DNA of 64,000 bases. It comes from Potentilla sterilis (taxonomy: Eukaryota > Streptophyta > Magnoliopsida > Rosales > Rosaceae). The stretch spans positions 53,627,020-53,691,019 of the forward strand of contig OY821757.1 of assembly GCA_963682095.1 (NCBI GenBank). Reading direction: 5' to 3'. This document shows positions 55,488-64,000 of this stretch, piece by piece (the first letter of the stretch is position 1; each line of letters opens with the position of its first letter). The translations under genes were made by a program, and so were the position numbers. The notes under the pieces were generated by a model, which did no database searches, was not told the DNA's origin, and saw only the letters and a list, made by a program, of their open reading frames with translations.

Positions 55488-57782
55488 CACTACCAGAAAA
55501 AAGGCTTTTCCCGACGAAAAAAAAAAAAACGGCCGACGAAATAAAATTTTCGTCGGCTATTCCCAAGAATGGCCGACGAAATTTTTTTTCATCGCAAAAA
55601 AAAAAAATTCGTCGGCTATTCCCCTAGAATGGCCGACGATTTTTTTTTTCGTCGCTAAAAAAAAAAATCGTCGGCTATTCCCATAGAATGGCCGACGATT
55701 TGAATTTTCGTCGGCTATTCCCATAGAATGGCCGACGATTTAAATTGTCGTCGGCTATTCCCATAGAATGGCCGACGATTTAAATTTTCGTCGGCCTTTC
55801 TCTGAAACTTTAGCCGACGAAAATTTTTGGAAGTATGGCCGACGAGTACTAGGTTTGATTTCGTCGGCTATGATTAAAAAAAAAAAAAAAAAAAGAACAG
55901 CTTCCATTTTCTATCACTATCGACAAACCATTGCTTCGTCCTTCAAATGCAAATGTGTCGTGAAATAAGATATGACCGAAATAATGAAATACGTCTACGG
56001 TTGAAAAATGAGAAGATTCCGACAAAATCTGTGTGCCGAATGTTGCGGTTAACTGTTTTTTACTTCCGTTTTCCTATGGGTAGCCTGACGGTCGGTAAAT
56101 ATTTTGAGGAAAATTTTTATACGATTAGTTGCGTCTCATCGATTTGAAACTATTATCTGTTGAAGGTCAGGCAAAAAAACGTCATTTAGACAGGCCAATT
56201 ACCATTTCTAAGCGTTTGAAGGGTTGACTCACCCGGTTGACCGTCCCGATCGAGCCTTTAACGTTGTCAGATGTAGTTGGATTTTTTTTCATACATGTAT
56301 TTAATCTTAACGGTGATATCTGACGGTTGGAATAGATTTTCCAAACTTTTAGATTCAAAATCGGAACATATGCACTAATGTTCATTAACTTGTTTACTAA
56401 GTGTTTAAGTGAATGTATAGTTTCAAATAGTTACTATACGTACACTCTTCAAATGCAAATATGTCGTCAAATAAGATATGACCAAAATAATGAAATACGT
56501 CTACGGTTGAAAAATGACAAGATTCCGATAAAATCCGCGTGCGGAAAGAATGAAATCAGTCAAAACCCGGTTTACTGTAGATTTGGCGTCCGGCGTCCGA
56601 ATGATGATTGTGATACCATTCCGGAAAGGGAACGACGCCAGGAACAAAACTTGTTGCTTTGCCACGACGTGTGGGCTTTTTCGGGCTTTCGAGTTCGTTT
56701 AGGGCCTCAAAACGGCATTTTAGTATGTTTTCATAGAATAGCCGACGAAACATTCAAATTTCGTCGGCTATTCTCTAAGTATAGCCGACGAATTCAAATA
56801 TTTCGTCGGCTAAACTCTTGATCCGCGCCTTTTTATTGTCCGCCGTTGGATGACTCAGATCCGACGGCTGTTGATTTTCCAAAGTATAGCCGACGAAATA
56901 TTTTAATTTCGTCGGCTATTCTCTAAGTATAGCCGACGAAATCTTTTATTTCGTCGGCTATACTCCTTCTAAATCTTTTAAATCCTCCCGCCTTTTTTCT
57001 CTCCTCCTTCCCCCCCTCCTCCGGCCTCCTCTTCCTCCTTCCCCTCCTCCTTCCCCTCCTCCTCCTTCTCCTCCTCCTCCTCCGGCCTCCTCCTCCTCCT
57101 TCCCCTCCTCCTTCCCCTCCTCCTCCTCCGGCCTCCTCCTCCTTCCCCTCCTCCTCCTTCTCCTCCTCCTCCGGCCTCCTCCTCCTCCTCCTCCTCCTCC
57201 TTCCCCTCCTCCTCCTCCTCCTCCTTCTCCTCCTTCCCCTCCTCCTCCTTCTCCTCCTCCTCCGGCCTCCTCCTCCTCCTCCTCCTTCCCCTCCTCCTCC
57301 TCCTCCTTCTCCTCCTTCCCCTCCTCCTCCGGCCTCCTCCTCCTCCTCCTTCCCCTCCTCCTCCTCCTCCTTCCCCTCCTCCGATCCGGTATTTTTTTTT
57401 GCCCAAAATGCAGTTATAGCCGACGAAATTAACATTATTTCGTCGGCTATAACTGCATTTTTTAATATATTCCGACGAAATAGCCGACGAAATAGCTCAA
57501 ATTCGTCGGCTATACTTCAAAACAAATAGCCGACGAAACCAAATTTCGTCGGCCATACTCGAACAAATAGCCGACGAAATCATTTTCGTCGGCCATAATT
57601 CGTCGGCCAAGGTTGGAATGGCCGACGAAATGGTTTTTTTCGTCGGCCATTGGTATTACCGACGGGGTATTTCCGACGACTTATAGCCGACGAAAATTTC
57701 GTCGGTAGAAGGTATAGCCGACGAAAAATTGGCATAGCCGACGAAAAAAATTTCGTCGGCTATTCCCTCCGATTTGGTAGTG
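55488..57782. mobile_element. Non-autonomous CACTA element with palindromic GCCGACGAAA arrays
   Basis: 2,295 bp. Ends are CACTACCAGAAAAAAGG and, inverted, CACTACCAAATCGGAGG; TSD ATC. Both flanks (55495-55870 and 56740-57780) are packed with GCCGACGAAAT...ATTTCGTCGGC inverted pairs separated by a few bases. Subterminal repeats of this sort are where CACTA transposases bind. The centre has a 506-bp-offset direct repeat of about 100 bp (55941-56037, 56447-56545) and a 390-bp pyrimidine tract. No transposase gene. A second, inverted copy lies at 63133-64000. Confidence 0.9.
56994..57385. repeat. Polypyrimidine (CCTCCT)n tract
   Basis: About 390 bases almost purely C and T, with ccggcctcc interruptions. 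Long Glu/Arg/Gly frames on the minus strand are artefacts. The reverse complement appears at 63850-64000 in the second copy. Confidence 0.93.
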
Positions 57783-57785
57783 ATC

Positions 57786-58432
57786 CTTGTAGGCTCGAAA
57801 TTTGGTTATCCAGCTTTGCCAACTCCGAGTGGAGGGTTCTGGAAGGGTGATTGAGGTACATCCGCTTCAGGATAATCATCCATATTGAAGGGTTTTCTGC
57901 CTAAGGGAAATCCTAAACCAGCATACATGTCTAACAAAGTAATACTGGCTTGCCCAAACTTTAAATCTAAGGCATTGGCAGAGGGATTCCAAAGACAGAT
58001 TAAAGGCATAAGAGCACACTTGTTTCCTCCTTTAGGGTTGAGTGCAAAACTGATGTTGAGGGCTTCATCAATCCCTGCTGCTCGCCACCTACTTTCATCA
58101 AGCACTCGCCTTTGTTGATACCATTGTATCATGGTCTGGGTTGGTAACGGCCAGGAAGAGGATGCTATTGGAACCTCGTAATGGTTGGAGGTCTGCCAGT
58201 CTCCACATTTAACACCTTTTTAGCGTAATGCCACTGGAAGAGGCCGTGATTCATCGATGAATGGAAAGACAGTATATTGACGAAGTTCTTGTTGTCGTGA
58301 TCCTAACTCGGCACGGCCATAGTCGTTGGGCGGTGTGAGAGAGGTCTGGTAAGAACTTCCGACTTCAATGATGGTGGAGGTTATTCTTCCTTTTCCTCTA
58401 AGGGCTGAAGCGTATTGAATCTCGAAAGCCAT
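57786..58432 (-). pseudogene. Antisense PMD-type gene of element 2: N-terminal exons
   Basis: ATG at 58432 opens a 70-codon frame MAFEIQYASALRGKGR ... to 58220. The next frame (58132-57806; MIQWYQQRRVLDESRWRAAG, LLDMYAGLGFPLGRKPF) matches 24267-23950 of element 1 and is open, whereas the element 1 copy has a frameshift there. A stop at about 58220 precedes it. A TATA box lies about 65 bp upstream of the ATG. It joins the PMD core (55487) once the CACTA element is ignored. Confidence 0.7.
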
Positions 58433-58497
58433 GGTCTGTTTGGTTTGAGAAGATGAGAGAATGGAGGTTGAGATCTGAATTGATGATTCTTAATTTT

Positions 58498-58508
58498 GGT
58501 TTTATAGA
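58498..58508 (-). promoter_or_regulatory. TATA box of the PMD antisense gene, element 2
   Basis: Minus strand AGATTCTATAAAACCAAAAT, about 65 bp upstream of ATG 58432; in the same place as in element 1. Confidence 0.6.
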
Positions 58509-58709
58509 ATCTGAATAGGGTTCTCTGAAATTTGAAGTGGTAGGATTGGCAGTGGTCAAGGGTTTAGGAATAGTTCTCCGAGCTCAATTTGGTAAAGTTG
58601 CGATGTTAGAGGGAACGATATGATGTTTCAGAATTTTAAAGGGTTAGAATTGGGCTTTCTAACCTTTATCAATTTCATTGGGTTCTCAATTTCAAAGGCT
58701 GAGGGGCAA

Positions 58710-59560
58710 TGTTTGGGCCGAAATTGACATTTGTCCGAGATTGAGGATCGAGCCCCAAATAGGTTATTTATTAAAGAATAATCTAATATATATTAAATCT
58801 TTCCTTCTTAGAAAGGAATTGAGGTTCCTTTAGGAATCCGAGAAGGAGGTGGTTCAAAGTAATTGAATCCTAATTGATCTCCAAATTTATTATGCTTGAT
58901 ACGCAAGTATTGGAGTTCTGCATTCTCTATATAAAGAAGTCTTATACAACTTGAAAAGGGTTAACAACCATCTTACAAACACACAAGTTTTGCGCATCGC
59001 AAATCTTGCAAAGTCTCTCCCGAGCAAATTCTTATGCGTACTGCCTCCACAAACTGCAAACAAACACCATCCAACCCTGCTGCAACCTTACGCCCGCCAC
59101 CGGTCGCTGTATATTTGCGCGGTTGTCGAAGTGTGCCTTGCATTCTTGTGAGCGTCGCTAAGACCTATCGAGTCCAGCCGCCACATCTTGTGGTATATCG
59201 AGTCGCTATCTTGCATAGCAAACCATTCTCCGCGGTCTTGAATTGTTGCTCTGCTTTGCATCTCAGGATCGAAATAAGAATTACTCAATCTGCAATAGGT
59301 TGAGAAGAAGATCCTAATAGATTTTTGTTAGGTCTTGTTCGAGCCTCTTACGCCGGCCTAGTCAATGCCCGCGTAACAGTCGCTTGGTCAAGAGGTCAGG
59401 TATCGGGAGCAGACAGATACACTCGCCAGAGGTCGTCCGCATCAAAGTTGTACCAACTCAAATGTACTGGCACGCTCGCGTACATCACAAGAGGACTGAA
59501 ATTGACGTCCGCCACCCGCACGTGTTGACTGTTCGCCGGGTGTTGAATCCGACACGAACA
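58710..59560 (+). repeat. 3' LTR of element 2
   Basis: TGTTTGGGCCG...CCGACACGAACA, preceded by a PPT (ggctgaggggcaa) and followed by CCTAG. Confidence 0.94.
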
Positions 59561-59650
59561 CCTAGAAGTCTTACTTCCAACAATGAAGGTCAGAGCATCA
59601 TTGGACAGAGTAGCAGCAAGGATAGACATAATTGCAGCATCAGTCTGCAC
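59561..59650 (-). pseudogene. Copia-type gag gene (UBN2-like), upstream fragment
   Basis: Minus strand QTDAAIMSILAATLSNDAL then FIVGSKTSR, running into the CCTAG duplication: the helix that precedes the REIW motif at 37121. Upstream the frame meets a TAG directly before GTGCAG, which could be an intron acceptor. An open but unassigned frame continues at 59828-59640. Confidence 0.72.
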
Positions 59651-59829
59651 CTAATTCATGTGCTCCTTTGATGCAACCCCATTTTCTTCCATATTCATGT
59701 GTTCTGGGGGACATGGGAATGATCCGTCGATATATTTCATCAGGCCACAACCCTTTAACAGTGTTTCTAGCAAAAACTTCCAATTGCATTGTTGGAATTA
59801 ACTTGCAAAAATTGGACAGTATAGACAAT

Positions 59830-60355
59830 TGGTCAAATCAAAATTCATGATGATAGGCAACACAGATGATAGGAGCACAATATGTGACGATATTAATGTG
59901 TTATCATCCCTTATTTGTGCTTTGTTAAGTCTATTTAGAGTAACATAGAGTCATAATATACTTTAGTGTCGCTTTGGTAGAGTTTTGGAGAAAATGCACT
60001 TAATTGTCAAAAAAACGACCAAGTATAGAAATCTGAGGAAAAAGTGCAAAATATGTTGTTTTCGTGATTTTGAGGCCTGTGTTGGACTGTCTTATTCTTT
60101 TCCAAATTTGATGAAATTTGGCAGGTATATAACTGGCAAGCTGGAGTGTATTGTGTCAAAAATTTAGATCAATTGGAGTTCGGAAAGTCACCCAAACGAT
60201 GGCTGCAACTTGGCAGTTTGAGCAAAACGATCCAGGGACTAACAAAATTTTCCTGGGACTGTGTCCTAACTTACAGGACTTCTGTACGACGTATTACTTG
60301 GAATCAGAGGACGTGCAATAAGTTGGAGGAGAATCTGCAATAGGTTGGAAGAGAA
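59830..60355. other. Unassigned DNA
   Basis: No gene or repeat identified. The text around 60050-60130 (cgtgattttgaggcctgtgttggactg) has the flavour of a retrotransposon leader but I cannot place it. Confidence 0.3.
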
Positions 60356-60722
60356 CCGTTTCCCGCGGTCGTGAATTATTGCTCTTCTTTGCATCTCATG
60401 ATCGAAGTAAGATTACTCAATCTGTAATAGGTTGAGAGAAAATCCTAATATACTTTTGTTAGGTCTTGTTCGAGCCTTTTATGCCGGCATAGTCAACGCC
60501 CACGTAACAGTTGCTTGGTCAAGAAATCAGGTATTGGGAGCAGACAGATACACTCGCCAGAGATATACTCGCCAGAGGTACGCTTGCCAGAAGTCGTCCA
60601 AATCGAAGTTGTACCTAACTCAAAGGTACTGGCACGCTCACGCACATCACAACATAACTGAAATCGACGTCTGCCACCTCCACGTGTTGACCGTTCGCCG
60701 GGTGCTAAATCCGCCACGATCA
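60356..60722 (+). repeat. Truncated LTR related to elements 1 and 2
   Basis: Aligns with the last 325 bp or so of the element 2 LTR from cccgcggtc to ccgccacgatca. It contains an extra local tandem of ctcgccagag(a/g)ta. No internal region follows; probably a truncated solo LTR. Confidence 0.85.
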
Positions 60723-60884
60723 GAAGCATGACTGACAAAACAGCAACCATTAATTTGTGTCGGATGCGTTGATGTTTAAATCAGCGGCTCATGTGGGACG
60801 AACAACTATATATATGTCTGCGTGTATATTCTATAGTTGTTTCTGTATTTCTACAGTTGATCAGTTGAAGTTAAACCTATGTTT

Positions 60885-61110
60885 CCTGAGAATTCGAAGT
60901 TGGGATCTGATCGACTTAGAAGCAAAGTGGTGAGAGAGTTGACTCTCGAGAGAAAACTAGATGAGATCACATCGATGGTGAAGACTTAGAATGAGGAGAC
61001 CTATAATAGCAACTCCACCAAACAGCCCATTCAAGTCAATGTATTTCATCACCCAAAAAGAGTCAACGCGATCCAAGAAAATGTCAGCTGGGTTCCCGCG
61101 CTTTTGCAGG
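60885..61110 (-). pseudogene. TNL 5' leader/promoter remnant
   Basis: gagaattcgaagttgggatc, then cgacttagaagcaaagtgg and caataatagcaac-like text, match the leader exon of the intact TNL (34418-34535); further similarity (gtcagctgggttccc) follows. The splice donor is lost. No TIR exon lies downstream on the minus strand. Confidence 0.7.
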
Positions 61111-61379
61111 TGCAAGGAACCCACCAAAACAAATAATTTGGTCAATTTGATTACCCTTTTTTCTTTTCCTTAAACGAAATATGCATTCATCGAATAAAAA
61201 GTTAAAAACTACATCAAAGAGCAGAAAATTGCCTCATCAAATCTAATCACAAACCAATTAGGAAGAGATCCAACTTCTCAAAAAGACTCAAAAACTAACT
61301 CGTATAATCAACTAAAGTCCGACTTCAACCACTCAGGAGCAGATTGCCACCAATAGGCAGGAAAAGACATAGCTAGAAA

Positions 61380-61765
61380 TAGTTACTCATGCTACTACGT
61401 GAGCAGCCTTGAGGAACAAAGTCCCAACTACAATACTGAAAACAACTCAAAACTTTCTTCAGTTCATCAACCAAGCCCTCATCATCACTTAGGTCTTCAA
61501 TGGAGGAGTTAGGAGCTAGGAAAATATTCTGGGCATCTCCTCCAACGTCCAGGTAAGTGAAACCAGTTGTTCAACGAGAATGTATAGACCATTGAGGAGA
61601 ACAAAGAACTCACTTGTTTGAGGTGACACAAAGCCCACACTAATAACTGCTTGCACCACAGGCATATACCAATTGAATCTCTCACCACCGCACCAGTACT
61701 CTACATGCCGCTGCTCCATCCACATTGAGCTTGATGCAACTAATATTAGACTTACACGAATTGTC
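61380..61765 (-). pseudogene. RNase-H-like (RVT_3) fragment
   Basis: Minus strand, across frames: IKLNVDGAA, a VVRDSIGICL trace, then DVGGDAQNIF and DDEGLVDELKKVLSCFQY with a DFVPQGC ending. The spacing resembles the RVT_3 RNase-H domain found in LINE-derived plant proteins (NVDGA, VVRDS, DELK..L). At least two frameshifts. Tentative. Confidence 0.42.
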
Positions 61766-61799
61766 CCCATGAGAGAAACTGTACCTCGTCCGACTCTCT

Positions 61800-63132
61800 G
61801 ATTATCGTCAATTTACTTACATCGAATTAAACAAAATATTTTATAGAAAAAAAAAAAACACCCCTAACCATCTCACATACCCAAACATTTTAATCCTTCT
61901 GAAAAGTGATTTTTCTCTTTTAAGAATTTTCATTAGGTTGTGGAGATGACGAAGGGCTAAGGCTATCCGCCGGAGTGGTAGCGGTATGTGGATCCAGGTG
62001 AAGTAGCAGCTCCGGCGAGTTCGTTAAGAAAGGAAGTGCTAATACATAAAAGTTATAAAATATATCAAATGTAGGTATTAGGAGTGCATATTACATTTTG
62101 GGAAGTGCATATTTCACTCCTCTTCACTTATGAAATTGATAAGTTCAGTAGGTTTCTCAAAAACCATTAATAATGTTTATATACATTATTTTGCAATAAT
62201 TCAGTAGAAGATCTCCTCAATGCTATCGAAAACTAAGTCATTAGTCCGGAAGTTGCTCCAAAAGGCTGAAGATATCATCCGGATTCAAATGGCATTAGAA
62301 GATTAAGTTTTGAATGGCTACTACCACGTGCAGATAGAAGATCGATCTTAATTACATCTTTGAATATGCCCAAGTCAGTGACTCGGTGAGTGTCAGTGAT
62401 GTAGAAATTGATTGCATGTCTTCCGTCAATTGTCAGCATACCAAGTTTTTATAGGTTAGTTGAACATGAGCGGATAGCTAGGTTAGTTAGTGCACAAAGT
62501 GCAGGTGTGCAACATCCGCAAGGATTCATAATGCCACTCTCAAAATTATGTGCGGAGGTCCTTGTGCTTGTTATAGTTTTAACCGAGCAGACCATGTCTT
62601 CCTAATCTGGATAAACTCGGAATGTATTCGTCCTCGAGAGCTTCTCTTCCGACGCATTCCCCTTTTATATTTCCCACAAATTCAGATGCGGAAAGGAAAT
62701 AAATTCTTGCACATGTTGTCGACCCACGTACGCCAATCTATTCGTGTTTACCCTGTTACTGTTTGAGATTTTATATTAGTAGTATTTACCCGTGCCAAAG
62801 GGATTAGTTCGTGCCGTGAGGTCATTTTAAAACACCTTCCCTTTCTTAATTTTTTTTTGTTGTTGTTGTGGAAGATAGATAATATCACTAATAAAATCTG
62901 AGATCAGAAGGCACATACATCATATGTGCTAAGCTAGTTGGGAGTTGGAAATTTCATTCATTCATTAAGATTATGAAGTGTATGCGCAACTGTTTTTGCC
63001 TTATGGTTGGAGATTAAATATCTAAATGAATTAAGATGCATGTTTGATGTAGTTGACCTATTTCCTTTTTTTTTTTTTAATATATATATATATATTTTTT
63101 TTTTATAAAATCTACGACCGTATCCTCACTCT
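61800..63132. other. AT-rich intergenic DNA
   Basis: No supported gene. Short open frames at 62408-62766 show no family features. An (AT)n run lies at about 63080-63096. Confidence 0.45.
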
Positions 63133-64000
63133 CACTACCAGATATGGGAGAATAGCCGACGAAATTTTTTTCGTCGGCTATGCCAATTTTTCGTCGGCTA
63201 TACCCACTACCAGAAAAGGCATTATAGCCGACGAAATTGCAAATAACGGCCGACGAACTCTTTATTCGTCGGCTATAACAATTATAGCCGACGAAATTCG
63301 TCATCTGTAGTGGTATTTCGTCGGCTAAAATGGTTATAGCCGACGATATCGTCGTCGGGTATAGTTTTACCGACGGCGTATTTCCGACGATGTTATAACC
63401 GACGATATGTCGTCGGGTAATGGTTATAGCCGACGATATCGTCGGCTATAACCATTACAGCCGACGACTTAAATTCGTCGGCTATGATGCCTTTTCTGGT
63501 AGTGACCCTCTACCGACGAAATTTTTGTCGGCTATAAGTCGTCGGAAATACGCCGTCGGTAATACCAATGGCCGACGAAAAAATCCAATTCGTCGGCCAT
63601 TCCAACCTTGGCCGACGAATTATGGCCGACGAAAATGATTTCGTCGGCTATGCTTGGTCAAATATATTAATATTTTAAAGTTATAGCCGACGAAATTTGA
63701 TTTCGTCGGCTATTTGTTCTGAAGTATAGCCGACGATTTGAGCTATTTCGTCGGCTATTTTGTCGGAATATATTAATATTTTAAAGTTATAGCCGACGAA
63801 ATAATGTCAATTTCGTCGGCTATAACTGCATTTTGGGCAAAAAAAAATACCGGAGGAGGAGGGGAAGGATGAGGAGAAGGAGGAGGCCGGAGGAGGAGGG
63901 GGAGGAGGGGAAGGAGGAGGAGGAGGAGGCCGGAGGAGGAGGAGAAGGAGGAGGAGGAGGAGGAGGCCGGAGGAGGGGAAGGAGGAGGAGAAGGAGGCCG
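63133..64000. mobile_element. Second CACTA element copy (inverted, runs off the window)
   Basis: Starts CACTACCAGATATGGGAG. It is the reverse complement of 57782 downward, including the accaatggccgacga blocks, the ttgggcaaaaaaaaatacc segment and the purine tract from 63850. The preceding TCT could be half of a TSD. It contains a nested MITE at 63205-63504. Confidence 0.88.
63205..63504. mobile_element. Nested 300-bp CACTA MITE
   Basis: CACTACCAGAAAAGGCATTA at the left and its exact-type inverse TGATGCCTTTTCTGGTAGTG at the right; TSD ACC at 63202-63204 and 63505-63507. The other CACTA copy (57700-57720) has the corresponding unoccupied sequence (tagaaggtatagcc). Its interior is all GCCGACGA-type palindromes. 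Confidence 0.9.

Larger units (their letters stand above)
37122..59560 (+). mobile_element. Large Ty3/gypsy LTR retrotransposon, Tat-like (element 2)
   Basis: A 22.4-kb insertion of the same family as element 1. It has the same LTR start (TGTTTGGGCC) and end (ACACGAACA), the same PBS, the same gag-pro-RT-RH-RH-INT order and the same antisense genes. It is older: gag-pol holds many stops, the LTRs differ in length (835 and 851 bp), and a LARD-like element (49043-54293) and a CACTA element (55488-57782) sit in its antisense-gene region. Without these it would be about 14.9 kb. Confidence 0.93.

Noticed and set aside
56923..57435. Long minus-strand frames rich in Glu, Gly and Arg (142 and 170 codons)
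   Set aside because: They are translations of the (CCTCCT)n tract inside the CACTA element; every frame of such a tract stays open.
55488..57782. Possible CRISPR-like array from the regularly repeated GCCGACGAAA units
   Set aside because: The spacing is irregular, units are inverted pairs rather than direct repeats with unique spacers, and the element has CACTA termini and a TSD in a plant genome.
59640..59828. 62-codon minus-strand frame upstream of the copia gag fragment as the gag N-terminus
   Set aside because: It is in a different frame, ends just before the gag helix, has no ATG at its head and lacks recognisable UBN2 N-terminal motifs. Left unassigned.
62408..62766. Open frames of 65 and 72 codons on the plus strand
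   Set aside because: No homology, overlapping each other in AT-rich intergenic DNA, no promoter or splice context.

Overview
This is a eudicot plant nuclear window. TIR-NB-LRR (TNL) resistance genes, which monocots lack, Tat-type Ty3/gypsy elements with a second RNase H, CACTA elements and CT-rich 5' leaders all point that way. A woody rosid such as a Rosaceae genome is plausible but not proven. The window is a TNL cluster invaded by nested retrotransposons. Only one conventional host gene looks intact: a minus-strand TNL at 29845-34071. Its four exons join through GT-AG sites into one frame of 1,256 residues. A second TNL is a pseudogene split between 1-1100 and 25962-26590, and a TNL 5' leader survives at about 60885-61110.

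Layout. (1) 1-26590: the TNL pseudogene is cut by a 24.9-kb Tat-like Ty3/gypsy element (1101-25956, TSD CACTG). That element is itself cut inside its pol by a 7.7-kb gag-only element in the opposite orientation (7005-14710, TSD ACCAA), and it carries a Tourist-like MITE (19182-19852, TSD TTA). (2) 26591-29844: a small CACTA/MITE-like remnant, then the degraded 3' end of a Ty1/copia element. (3) 29845-34560: the intact TNL and its leader. (4) 34787-34898: an orphan plus-strand first exon. (5) 35531-59650: a copia-type gag gene (UBN2-like) cut in two by a second, older member of the large Tat-like family (37122-59560, TSD CCTAG). That element is in turn cut by a 5.25-kb coding-free LTR element (LARD-like, 49043-54293) and a 2.3-kb CACTA element (55488-57782, TSD ATC). 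(6) 59830-64000: an LTR fragment, the TNL leader remnant, a degenerate RNase-H-like fragment, and a second, inverted CACTA copy that holds a nested 300-bp CACTA MITE (63205-63504, TSD ACC).

The most interesting content is antisense. All three Ty3/gypsy elements with coding capacity carry a gene on the strand opposite gag/pol, with its own TATA box and introns. In the gag-only element it is an apparently intact three-exon gene (9773-12162, 744 aa) resembling the 'putative gypsy type transposon' family (PF04195-like) with a coiled-coil tail. In the two large elements it is a multi-exon gene resembling the plant mobile domain (PMD) with a coiled-coil C-terminus; intron positions match between copies. 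A second, smaller antisense unit with its own TATA box may also be conserved. No database search was run: family names rest on motif recognition and boundaries on reading repeats, TSDs and splice sites.
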